Shown: piece by piece, positions 18,628-28,918 of the stretch
Position numbering within the stretch: the first letter of the stretch is position 1
Layout of the letters: the number at the start of each line of letters is the position of its first letter
The notes under the pieces: generated by a model
What the model was told of the DNA's origin: nothing
The model's input: the letters and a program-made list of their open reading frames with translations, nothing else
Database searches by the model: none
Translations under genes and position numbers: made by a program
Origin: Phanerodontia chrysosporium
Lineage: Eukaryota > Basidiomycota > Agaricomycetes > Polyporales > Phanerochaetaceae
Assembly: GCA_001910725.1 (NCBI GenBank)
Contig: MJGA01000089.1
Coordinates: forward strand, 1 to 39,961
Length of the DNA: 39,961 bases
Direction: 5' to 3'

Positions 18628-18864
18628 TCCGATCGCTCCTCGAGCAGCGATCGGGGCTCATGGGTATACTCGCTCCCTTTGCTGCCTTCAATTGTCGGTG
18701 CTTCCCGATCGCTGCTCGAACAGCAATCGGGTCGTCCTACCAATCTCATCAGCTGTCGCCACCCGATCGCTGTTCGAGCAGTGATCGGACGGTAACACTG
18801 GTTTTACGCAGTGTTACCTCCCATGACTGGACCGTTTCCGATCGCTGCTCGAGCAGCCATCGGA
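18628..18864 (+). repeat. Four-palindrome cassette 3 (upstream of paralogue B)
   Basis: Palindromes at 18628-18656, 18704-18731, 18763-18789 and 18837-18864 have spacings of 76, 59 and 74 bp. It is the mirror image of cassette 1 across the inverted repeat. Confidence 0.93.
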
Positions 18865-19051
18865 GATTCAGTCATTTTTTATAAGTTTGATCTCATGCTT
18901 GCAGCATACATAACCGATCCCGATTCATGGATTTCCACGTTCCATAATTTCACACAGGTTGAAATGTGTCGGGGATACCCCTCGTTATTTCGCAAAAATA
19001 AAAGTCAAAGCCTGGAGGGTGACCTAAGCCCTAAGGTACCAGTAAAAAACC

Positions 19052-19153
19052 AGTATAATCCTGGAGAAAATTGCCGATGCCGATATAGAAATCGTCGAAA
19101 CACTACAGTCAACTGATCGTGGATCAGGCGGGTTTGGATCCACTGGAAAATAA
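19052..19153 (+). pseudogene. dUTPase C-terminal remnant of a second Ty3-type element
   Basis: About 33 codons in one frame encode IILEKIA followed later by GSGGFGSTGK and a stop, which match dUTPase motifs 4 and 5 at the end of a Pol like that of the intact element. An in-frame stop lies just upstream, where the 4 kb inverted repeat begins. It is followed after 39 bp by a polypurine tract and an LTR, so it is the 3' end of a truncated retroelement of a different family. Confidence 0.82.
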
Positions 19154-19192
19154 AAGTCTTCTCTCGGGAGTTCGAATCTGAAGAGGGGGTAC

Positions 19193-19711
19193 TGTCACAG
19201 TTTTCTAATTCCCTACGGTTTTATTCTCGTAAGCGCCCAGTAGGCGCCAGGGGTTAGGGTTAGGACAGGCATGCGTCAGAACGCGGTCACGTGTTGGTCA
19301 CGTGCTGGGAATGGACTCAGAGTCATGTGAGGATCTTATCTTTATCTTATCTATGATGTAGACGCTCCGGTACAAGGGTATAGTAGGTAGCCGGACCCAG
19401 GGTCCGGGTAGTGTATTCTAGAATAGCGTAGAAGGTTCCGGACACATCCGGTACTCGGCTTTAGACTTTGCCGAGCCCGAAGTGTCTTGGCAAGTATCGC
19501 ACCATCATCACGCCATCGCGCATGTGATGGGCAGTATCAAGGGTCTCGGGTAGTACCAGGGGTCCTCCCCTTCATGTATATATACCGGGCTCTGCTGGGC
19601 TTAAGTCCCCAGCATCATCTACCTCGTCTTTCACCCACTTCACTCGCACACTCGCAGTCAAGTCCAACCCCACCTAAGCTACTAAGGTAAGTAGCGGGGT
19701 TTACTTTGACA
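19193..19711 (+). repeat. 3' LTR of a second, divergent LTR family
   Basis: It starts TGTCACAG, as in the first family, and probably ends TTTGACA at 19711 (519 bp). It has a GGGTTAGGGTTAGG telomere-like motif, two GGTCACGTG motifs (19285-19293 and 19296-19304), a TATATATA box near 19576-19583 and an AAGGTAAGT splice-donor match at 19684-19692. The polypurine tract and dUTPase remnant on its left show it is the right-hand LTR of an element whose left part is lost. The right boundary is inferred from where Tc1-like coding resumes. Confidence 0.75.
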
Positions 19712-19810
19712 GTGGTGTACACCAAGTTTGTTGGCAATTTCGGTTTGTGTGAGTCCAGCAGCAAGAAAGTCCCGTATGCAGGCACGTTTGGTAGGGTTGA
19801 GGATTGTCAT
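19712..19810 (-). pseudogene. Tc1/mariner-like transposase N-terminus, truncated
   Basis: An ATG at 19810 opens 33 codons with a helix-turn-helix pattern: PTKRACIRDFLAAGLTQTEI, then ANKLGVHH. This is the usual N-terminal DNA-binding unit of Tc1-like transposases. The frame is cut by the LTR at 19711, so the retroelement inserted into an older DNA transposon. Sequence to about 20600, interrupted again by a solo LTR, may be its 5' end. Confidence 0.72.
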
Positions 19811-19946
19811 ACGTGTAGTTTATAACAAAGTATGTGCAGGAATATTTGTGGAATTTTTCGTGAAGAGAGAAGGGTGTGGTGGAGGAATGACGATGCGCAC
19901 CGAGCAGAATGGGTGGTGCACATCACTGATGGCTTCGGGGGCTTTG

Positions 19947-20546
19947 TATCACAAAAATGCGCTGCCCTAGCGCCTATACACCAAACCAACCAGCAATACT
20001 CACTGGCAAAGGTTTACTTGGACTACAAAGGGTGTAGCCAAGCTTGAAGACGAGGTATAGAGACTAAAGAGGTGAGACACGATGAAATTGAAGCTGGGGA
20101 GGCACCCCCAGCCCTCAGGGTTTATATACATGTGCACCAGGTCCCCAGGGACTGGTGTTCAGGGTCCTAGCTATCTAATACCTACTACGCTATTGGCTAG
20201 TGCCCTACAGGCATTCCTACATTCTCCTACACATTCCTAAATGTTCCTATAATGTCCCAGAAACCTCCAGAACGTTCCAGCACTGTCCGGACCTGTCCAG
20301 AGACCTCCAGGACTTTCTAGTCCATTCTGGAGTGTCTCGGCGCTTCCAGACCCTTGCCTGCTTCTAGACCTTCGACCATGTGACCTTGGGATACCGCACG
20401 TGTGCGCATCACGTGATCGCCATATCACGTGACCAGCCCTGAGCCTAGGGCTGTCACTCCAGCGCTTCTGCATGTCACAGTTTGGAGTAATCGCTTCTGT
20501 CACCTGCTGCCTCTAACCCTAAGGGTTGAGACGAAAAACTGTGACA
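19947..20546 (-). repeat. Solo LTR of the first family
   Basis: It is 600 bp in reverse orientation, flanked by a 5 bp duplication CTTTG (19942-19946 and 20547-20551), which shows an original full insertion reduced by LTR-LTR recombination. It differs from the LTRs at 147-746 at about 19 sites by eye, all transitions and nearly all C:G to T:A relative to the intact element. It keeps the TATA box and the U5 donor. Confidence 0.96.
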
Positions 20547-20551
20547 CTTTG

Positions 20552-20916
20552 ATTGGTCACTTATCTTGTGAGACGGTTTTTGTCACGGTGAGCCCTTTAA
20601 TAATCACAAGAATATTTAAGCACACTCTGTTGTATACATGAATGCTATCTGAGTTTAATTGGCTATATACATGTATTTATGAATATACCCAGGCCGATGC
20701 ATGCCAAAAGGCAGTCGGCGCCTAGTCTTGTTGCATCATTTTTGGCGGCCACTGTAGATAATGGTCAGGCAGACCCTATCTATGCATATGCATATGATCC
20801 ATTGCTCACATCTCTACTGCAATATAGAAGGATAGTATACATTGTACAGAGGATCATTCAGGGTTCCTTGTAAATAGTACATATAGTCAGGTACCACACC
20901 TGACAGATAAGCATAA
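20552..20916. other. Intergenic stretch, possible DNA-transposon edge
   Basis: AT-rich, with no convincing gene. The first 50 bp may be the terminal part of the Tc1-like element (TTAA at 20597-20600 next to GGGCTCACCGTGAC on the minus strand), but only one end is visible. The rest is the 3' flank of the beta-galactosidase gene. Confidence 0.45.
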
Positions 20917-23900
20917 CTACTTTGCATGGCGTGGTGTCCACAGTGGGTTGTTAACAGCAACAGGACCTACACCACCTTCCACAGCATTATCAAGAGACAG
21001 CTGAAGAGTAGGCGATACAGGTGCATCAACCAAAGCCCATAGTGCCACAGCTACAGTACTATGACTGCGTTGAGAACTCGTGAGACAAGGCAAGACGCAG
21101 CAGACCACGTACTTCTTTCCATTAGGATTCAAGATGCCAACAGGCACCGGGAATCTGGCCTGCGGCCCGATGTTCGCAACACGCTGGTCCAGATGCATAA
21201 GCCAAAGACATGGAGACTTGGTGTATGCATACATACCTTGCCGTACTGCCAGCCATTCACAAAGAGTAGTGCACGGTAGGCCTGGCCAGCAGGGACCGCA
21301 GTGTTGTTGTCAAAGACAAAGCTGAACATGGCATCGACGCCCTTTGGGACATCCAGCATAAATGTCGTGACGAAGAAACCAACACCGGCTTTTCCAGTTG
21401 GCAGGCCCGACGAGAGTGGGCGTGATGCCCACGATGATGTGTCAAAGCCTGGCAGGTGCCAGCCTTCACGCTCTCCGAAGAGGCCGCCCTCGTTCAGGAT
21501 CCCGCGCACCTTGTCAGGGTAGCTGAGACCGTACACAATCAGCGGCGTGCAAGTAAGATATAGACCTAGGGACATACTTGGTGTATCCACCAAGCTTCCC
21601 CTGGACCTTCCATGTCGTAAAGTTCCCGCCGTTGAGCAGAAAGCCAGGGATGCCGCGCGGAGAACGTTCTTAACAGGACCAATGGTGTTAGTTCTGGCTA
21701 GCGTATAGTCGGGGCCAAACCTACCAGTAGGATCTTCGTCATTCCCGCTCGAATCCTGTATACAGATTATAAGCGCATCACATGACACATAGTGGTACAC
21801 TCAACGTACGACGATGACCGTGATGACATTGTCCTCGCCGACCTTCACGGCACCCTCAGGGAAGGCGTACAACTTGTTCGTCTGGTCGATATTGGCGCTG
21901 CCATTGGTTGTGCCGAGTGAGACGTCGTTAAGGAAGACAGATGCACCGAAGCCTATTTGAGTATGCTCATAAGTACAGACAGCTATGAAGGCTTTGCACC
22001 AGCAGGCTCACCTGCGCCACCATTGAGGGTCAAGTTGACGGATGTCTCGCTACCGGTGGCATTGAAGTGTCCGCGCCAGAGCACGATATTCTCACAGAAG
22101 CCGTAGTCGCAACCTGCATCAGTCCACATCAGCATCATGCCCAACTGTCAGAGGGAAAGGAGCACACACCGTAGAGCACTCGTCCGTCGCCAAACAGAGG
22201 CTTTGCAGTAATGTTTGTGGTCGTGTGGTCGGCCGTCGTCCAGGCTGAGTCGTCGAAGCCTGCCTGGATCTCGGGCAGGCTGTCCTTGAATTTCCAGCCA
22301 GTGAGCGTTGGAACCTTGAAACTGGACTTGTCGAGCATGTACTTGAGCTCGCCCGTGAGCAGCTTCACGCCGGCGAACGTTGCGACACCCGGAAGCGTAC
22401 GGACAGGAACGTTGGCGCCGTTCCAGCTCACGCTAGAGACCGCTGCAGGGACGACCAGCGTAAGCGGAACACTCGCGTTGAGGTCACCTTGCAGCGCGAG
22501 CTTCGAGCCGGTGATCGTCGCGTTGCGCACAAGCTGCGGCCCGCCGACAAGGACAGTGTTGTTCGTGCCGAACTGCCAGAAGTTCGTGAACTTCGCAGAG
22601 CCGGTTGGCACGGCGGGCGCGAAGAACGTCGAGGCGGTGTTGGTGTCGGCCCAGAGCACGAGCGGGCTCTTTGGACTCTTTGGAATGCTGGCGACTTGCA
22701 GACCTGTCTTGGAAGTGGGGTGGATGGCCATCGTTATCGGCTTGCCGCCACCGAAGGAGAGGGCGAACTCGTGGCCTTGGTTGGTATCTCCATAGAGGAA
22801 GACTACGTCGACGTCACCGATGGTCCCGGCAAAGAGAATGGCTGCTGTTGAATAGACAAGCTTGTTCGCGTTTGCGGGATTGCCAAAGGTATAGTCAGTC
22901 AGAATGACCTTGCTCTGACGGCCGCCCAGCTGGATACCAGTCGATAGCGTGCGCGGAATGGTGAGCGTGCCGGAAGAGCTCGGGACGGTCAAGTTGAACG
23001 CAATGTTCGCCCTGACTCGTAGTCAGCACACAGACACGAGAAGATGAATGTATGCGCCTACGTAGAGGTGCTGTCAGCCTGCCTGACAATGATGAACTGT
23101 GCGCCAGTGTCAGGGTTGCGGAGTAGCGTCGCGAAGCTCGCATTGCTCGTACTAGCGACCGCAACACCGGTGCTCGAATCGCCGATCCAGTCTGTCCTGC
23201 GGAATTCGGGGGAAGAGCGTAAGAAGAGGCCTTGCCGCTTGAGCTCGTCGAACTTGGGTGAGAGTGCACGGCTCTCGCGCAGGGCGCTGCCGTAGTCGTA
23301 TGACGTGTAGACGACTGGTGCGGCGATACCACCCCAATTTGTGCCGCTGTGCAATGGTCAACGTATAGCTCAACAACTAACGCCAAGGTGCGTACCCATA
23401 GAGCATGTAGTAAGAAATCATTTTGGCGTTGGAGGCCCAGTTCTGCTTGTAGAACACGTCTTGGAAGTCGGGTCCAGTGAGCACCTCGCACGCATCGTAG
23501 CCAGGGCCGCCCCACGGGTCAAACGAGCCGCCCTGGAACTCGGGCATGTACCAGACGGAGCTGGGGTTGACCTCCTCGTGGTAAGTATGGTAGTTCGTCG
23601 TAACGGGCCGCCATGCTTCTGGATGACTGCAGTCGAAGCCTTGCGGGTACGCATCGAGGCCGTAGATGTCGACGGCGCCGGTGCCGTTGATGAAGTTGCG
23701 GCCCTCGCCTGGGTCGTTGTACGTGAGCGGTACAACGATGCCGTTCTTCTTGTATGTCGCCTCGAGCTGAGCGAAGTACTCGGCCCGCTCGATGGGGTTC
23801 TGCGAGTATTCGTTGTCTACAGCATGCAGAAATCGTCAATCAAGTGAATTCAAGGTAGCACCGGGGATGTACTAACCCACTTGCACCGCAATTACGCTGC

Positions 23901-24675
23901 CACCAGCAGAGACTTGATTCGGCTTAGTCTGCACAGAAAGTAGTATGAGCATCGAATATCATCACATGCGTGCTGTGGGTGTACCTCCTCAATGATGCGC
24001 TGCACGTAGGGCATCCAGGAATCTTCAATGTCAGTGGCATTGGTACGGAGTTCGCTCTGGGTGAGACTTGTCGACCAAAGCGCGAGGCCCCCTGCGGTGG
24101 TTTCGGCATTGATGTAGGGTCCTAGGGCCAGAGTATGTGGGTATATGCAGGCATCACAGGAGCGTTGCGCTCAACGCACCTGGCCGTAGGACGATGAAGA
24201 TGCCCGCCTGTTCAGCCGCCTTGAACATGGGTTGCAGCGCGCGCCAGTCTTCAAAGTCGAGCACGCCCGGCGCCGGGTTCGTGATTCCCCAATGAATATA
24301 GATGCTAAGTGCGCATGAGCGAGACAGTTGGCCTCGAGAAGGTGAGGACGCACCTAACACCGTTTAGCCCCGCAGCGACCATCTTCTGAAAGATGTCGAG
24401 CCAAAGGTCGGGGACAGGAAGACGGAAGGTGTGGAACTCGCCCGAGCTTGGGGAAATGAGTTGCATGCGCGCGAGAAGCGACGGGGGACTCACTGGAGGA
24501 AGATCCTCTGGCCCTCGACCCAGAGTGTGTAATTGTCCCATTGCACGGCATCGGTGAGGCCTGTGCTGTGCCTAGGGGGCTCAGAAAGTAATGCCTGAGC
24601 GGGAACTGCAGAGTTGGCGACGTGCGGGGCGAAGAGAAAGAGCACGGCGGCGAGGACGAAAGCTAGGAGCGCCAT
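20917..24675 (-). CDS. lacA: Secreted GH35 beta-galactosidase
   Basis: Fifteen exons on the minus strand: 24675-24494, 24446-24354, 24304-24180, 24121-23985, 23928-23877, 23816-23396, 23346-23062, 23011-22170, 22113-22012, 21952-21810, 21755-21725, 21668-21578, 21522-21237, 21183-21113, 21064-20917. Total 3,009 nt, 1,002 aa, the usual size of fungal GH35 enzymes. It removes terminal beta-galactose from oligosaccharides and plant-wall galactans outside the cell. A hydrophobic signal peptide covers residues 1-23, which decides the start (an in-frame ATG at 24798 would bury it). The acid/base Glu is in VDNEY (E199) and the nucleophile Glu in MPEFQGG (E289). HSGEFHTFRLP near the N-terminus and a long beta-rich C-terminal half are typical. 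No defects were seen. The gene symbol follows the Aspergillus naming. Confidence 0.95.
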
Positions 24676-25331
24676 GACTGGCTTCCGAGTTGTGCTCGAC
24701 GGTGGTGGACGAGGGGAGCCATGGCGGTCCTTATGTTCGACCTTTGACTGAATCGAAGGCGGGGGAAGCACAAGGTGCTGTGTGCCCTCTGAGGTCATCG
24801 GTGGTCGTGGTCAATGGGCGACCTCGAGAGCGGGGCACCTGGCAGAGTCGCGTGTCGTCACATCACAAGTCACGCGTCGCGGGGCTGATGTCCGCACGGG
24901 CCGACTCGCAACTCGTTCGCGGCGACGACAGCCTTCGCGGCGGCGACGACGTGCCAGCTGATCCACGCGATGGTATATACGGTCGATTCTTGCGGGATTA
25001 CTGCGAGCTCGATGTGACCCGTGCTGGTGTGCTCGCCACTGGCGAGCAGCTGTCCCCTCGGGGCCATTCGCGGACACGCCAACGCGAAGACATGTCAGCT
25101 GGCGTAGTGCACACAGGCCATCAGCAGCATCACGCTAAAGATCGGGAGGGATGTGCTTGATTACAGTAGACAGCATACCGTGAGCAGCTTTTACAATTAG
25201 AGACTATATACAAACAGAAAAGACAGGCTTCGTCTATAGATATACGCATTAACACAACATACACCGAAGTTCCTTTTCCCTTCTTCTCGCACTACAACAG
25301 CTACAGCATCTAGTCGTGACACTCGTGAGCA
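24676..25331. promoter_or_regulatory. Upstream region of the beta-galactosidase gene
   Basis: 656 bp between the beta-galactosidase start and the end of the permease gene, both on the minus strand. A TATATA motif on the minus strand near 24970-24977 is about 300 bp before the start codon. No separate gene is seen. Confidence 0.5.
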
Positions 25332-27537
25332 TCATAGGAAGTCGATGTACCGTGTCGCCCGGCGCCAGTAGTACCGCCATCCTGGGTTCTGCGCCTCGAT
25401 CTCGTCGCGGAGACGCTCCTCCTCGGCCTCCTGCTCCCGCACGAGCTTGCCCTCGCCGGGGCGCCAGACCGCGTCCGTGTCGAGGTCGACCTCCATGAGC
25501 GGCACAAAGTGGTGCGGCACCTTGTACACAAACTTTTCCCAGAGCGCGTATCCGATGTACGCGACGATGTACAGCACGAGGCCGATGTACGTCGCGATGA
25601 TGTTCCGCACGCTGAACGGCTGCTCGATCACGCTCGCGTAGCCCTGCGCTGCGAACATGAGCACGCAAAGCACGACGACCAGGATCGGCAACACAGGGTA
25701 CAGCGGCTGCCGGTACGGCAGGTCGCTCATGTCCCGGCCCTGCGCCTTCCACGCGCTCCGGAACCGCATCGAAATGACACCGATTGTTCCCCACACGAGC
25801 AGCGACGAGATGCCGGTGAGGTTGATGAACCACGTGAAGACGACACCGTCGCCCCAGATCGTCGTCAGGAACGTGAGGCACGCGATGAGGAGCGTGAGCA
25901 GGTTCGCAGGGATCGGCACACCACGCTTGTTGCAGTAGCCGAACACGCGCGGGGCCTGTCCTGACCGCGCGAGCGCCAGCAGCATGCGCGACGACGCGTA
26001 GAAGCAAGAGTTCGTGGCAGAGAGCACAGCAGTGAGAAGCACCGCGTTCACAATGTGGACCGCGGCACCCCAGCCGGCACGGACGAAGACGACGGTGATG
26101 GGCGACGACGCGACGTCCGAGTCTGATGCCAAGGGTCAACACCCAGACTGAGGAAGATGATATTCGGACTTACTGCTGGACGCGTTCAATAACGTAGGGT
26201 CGTTCCACGCGATACACAGGCCGATGGTGAGCATTGTCAGGACGTAGAAGAAGATGATGCGGAAGAAGGTCGCCTTGACCGCGCGAGGGATCGTAATGTG
26301 GGGGCGGTTCGACTCGCCGGCCGCAAGCGAGACAAGCTCGACACCTCCGTATGAGTAGAAGGCGTACACGAACGTCTGCGCAAACGCCTTGAAGCCGCCG
26401 TGGAAAGCCTGGCCGTTCCTGAAGTTGGCGAGGCCGGGTCCGGGGTGGCCGATGACGCCTCCCCAGTCGTAGATGAGACCGACGATGATGAAGAGGATGA
26501 TCATAACAACCTTGATGAGCGCGAACCAGTACTCGGACTCGCCTGCATAGCCGGGTGAGTGCGCATACAGTCACCGAAACGCACGTACGTACCGTAGACA
26601 CGGACGTGAATGAGCTGCATCGCAAAAATGGGGACAATGATAATGATAGCCCATTCCCAGGTTTGCAGCTTGGTTGTCCAGTACTGCAAAGGATCGCTCA
26701 GTCGGTTTGGATACAAGCTGTTCGTGAAGACATACCTGAAGAATGACCGCCGCAGCCGTCAGTTCGCTAGCTGCAGGACAGATGTAAACGTCTACTTCTA
26801 GGGACGCATGCGACTACCACGCACGAATAGACAGAGCCCATTGAAGCCAGTAGTTCCAGCCTAGTGAAGCATTTAGTATAGAAGATCACTCCAAGGTAAA
26901 GGAAGACTTACCAAGAGTGAAACCTAACGAAGGTGACACGAAGCGAGAGGCGAATGTAGCGAATGTGCCCGTAACGGGAATGTAGGAAGCCATCTCTCCG
27001 CTGTCGATAGACTGTGTCAGTGTCGGAAATACAAGCAAATCCGCATACACGTACAGCGTAATGACAACCCCGTAACAGAAGATACCGGTAATGAGATACG
27101 ACAGGAGTGCACTCGCAGGTCCTGCTACTGACACAGCCTGGCGTAGAGTTCCTGAATGAGCGATTCGCTTACACGACTATGCGTAGCGTGACGTACCGAT
27201 CCTGCACTGAGGAAAATACCCGTTCCAATCGTTCCTCCGATGGCTATAGCGCGATGTTAGGCCAGGAAAGTGTCTCTGACAGAAGGGGAGACGCACCAAT
27301 CATCATGATGTGCCTCGTATTGAGGGCCCGCTGGGTGTCATAGCCCTCCTTCGCATCGCCTGCGACGATCCTCTGCCAGGCGGGCCGGGACAAGTCTTCC
27401 TCGGCGACATTCACGCTGGCGGCAGCGGGGGCCTTCTTCTCCGTGTCGACTTCAGAATGCTTCTCGGCAAGCGAGGACGCGCTGGAGGGCTTGGAGGCGT
27501 ACGCCGGGGGCGCGCCTGAGCCGGAGGCGGAGGGCAT
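25332..27537 (-). CDS. Amino-acid permease (fungal YAT/APC family)
   Basis: Nine exons on the minus strand: 27537-27297, 27243-27197, 27137-27055, 27000-26912, 26860-26825, 26770-26736, 26683-26593, 26542-26174, 26122-25332. Total 1,782 nt, 593 aa. It imports amino acids by proton symport at the plasma membrane. A hydrophilic cytosolic N-terminus of about 80 residues precedes AIGGTIGTGIFLSAGS, the first-helix substrate motif. TLGEMASYIPVTGTF and YSYGGVELVSLAAGES are also characteristic of the family, and about twelve hydrophobic segments follow. The C-terminus ends in a charged tail with WRYYWRRA. The ORF is undamaged. Substrate range cannot be read from sequence. It is adjacent to and co-oriented with the beta-galactosidase, and divergent from the Zn2Cys6 regulator. 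Confidence 0.93.
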
Positions 27538-28918
27538 GGTCGAAGTGGGCGTCTAGGTCTTGCGACGGGGACTCGTCCACCGGCGTGCGTGCGCTGGAGA
27601 GGGAGGTGCGCTCCCTGCGTGCGACGCGCTGAAGGGGCCTGCGAGAGGGCGGTTTGGGGGAGGAGAAGAGGGTAGGAAAGCGAAGTGCTGGCCTCTGCAA
27701 ATTTGTACTGACTCCCTTTGCCGTGAGCGGCAGCTCGCGCAATATATGCTGGTCAATCTTTCTGCCGGCGCCTCTACCCCACTTGTGCTCGCGAGGCACA
27801 CGACATCCGCGGCGTCGACGTCGACGACGGCGAGCAGCAGCACTTTTGAACATGGTCATGGTTGGAAGGGAACGTCGTCAAACCCGGGTGCAGTCCGCGG
27901 TGCGCGACGCGGTATGAGATAAGACAAGATGTCGACCTCAGACGCCAGTGAAGCTTGATATCTCCCTGGACGACTCGGCCGAAAGGCAGGCGCAGCTCCA
28001 TCATACACAGCATGGCTAAATCTTCGACTTCGTGTGCGTGTACGTTTGTGGCTAGTAAAACTCATAGATAGGTAGACAGGCGACTAAGATACAAGCCGGG
28101 AGAAAGGAGGTAACTTGCGATGATGGAAAGTACTCACTGTGTACTGCCTAGACGATCCTATTACTCTTCCCATATGCTATTCATCTTGCCACAAGAGCGA
28201 GCGGTGTTTAGCTTGGGTTTGCTTGTGGAGAATGACGCTTCCTCCAACGCGAGCGGAGTCGAGAACCTGGGTCACAGCGAATCGCGTATACGGCTCTCTG
28301 GGCCGCTGGAGCGGTTCTTACGGCCCGCCAATGTTGGCCAAGGTTGCACCGCGTTCTGCGATATCTCGCGAGCGTGGCCGGAGTTGAACAATTGAATGGG
28401 GAAATCTCCTACGGGCTGCGCAAGTCGACGCTGATCAAGCAGAAGAGTAGAGGAGGCCAAGGCGTAAAATGACCGCGATATCGGGGCGGATATACAGCTT
28501 GTGGATTAGGAGTATGCTGGCCGTGAGGTTTCTGTGGGCGATGTAGTTCCTGACACACTTGGGGTGATACATGGGTGAACATACCCAGGGACTATGCCGA
28601 CGCCAGCCGCCATCAGAGCCAGGCTCCCTCGCGTATATACCCCAAGGCTGCGTTGTCAAACTTTCGTTGTTCTCGAGGTCGTCGGCGACGTCTGAGGGCT
28701 GGTGCTCGTCGTGGAAGGTCGTGTGCGCCAGACGTTCCTTGACGGCTCCCCGCACTTTGCTGATTTGTAATTGGCCTCCGTCAGCTGTCGCGCTTTCGAT
28801 CGCGGGTGTACCTAACCCTAACCACACGATTCTGGGCCCCTGGCAAGGCCCGCTCGTCGAGCTCACGCTTGCCTCCTACACCGACCTCGACCCTCCCCGC
28901 TCACGACTCCCTGTAACA
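27538..28918. promoter_or_regulatory. Shared divergent promoter region of permease and Zn2Cys6 regulator
   Basis: 1.38 kb without a convincing gene. Short open frames on both strands show no recognisable product or splice pattern. A partial CCTAACCCTAACC telomere-like run lies near 28811-28823. A regulator binding site is plausible, but I cannot point to a specific CGG pair. Confidence 0.45.

Larger units (their letters stand above)
15097..19051. repeat. 4 kb inverted duplication carrying paralogues A and B
   Basis: The left end reads GGTTTTTTACTGGTACCT and the right end is its reverse complement (19034-19051). Homology runs inward through matching unique sequence, a four-palindrome cassette, about 500 bp of near-identical upstream DNA and the two divergent small genes. 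The right arm has an extra copy of the cassette repeat (about 16900-17400) in the middle, in the same orientation as the right cassette. TA dinucleotides lie just outside both ends (15093-15094 and 19054-19055), so a TA-target DNA transposon is possible, but no transposase gene is inside. The right end abuts a retroelement dUTPase remnant, so the right boundary at least looks like an insertion or rearrangement point. Confidence 0.8.

Noticed and set aside
19165..19180. tRNA B-box-like GAGTTCGAATCTG
   Set aside because: There is no matching A-box, acceptor stem or cloverleaf. It lies between a dUTPase tail and a polypurine tract of a retroelement.
28120..28460. Overlapping open frames between the permease and the regulator
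   Set aside because: There is no recognisable product, splice structure or conserved motif. They are short frames expected in GC-rich DNA.
28811..28823. Telomere-like CCTAACCCTAACC as evidence of a chromosome end or fusion
   Set aside because: There are only about two units, inside a normal intergenic region between intact genes.
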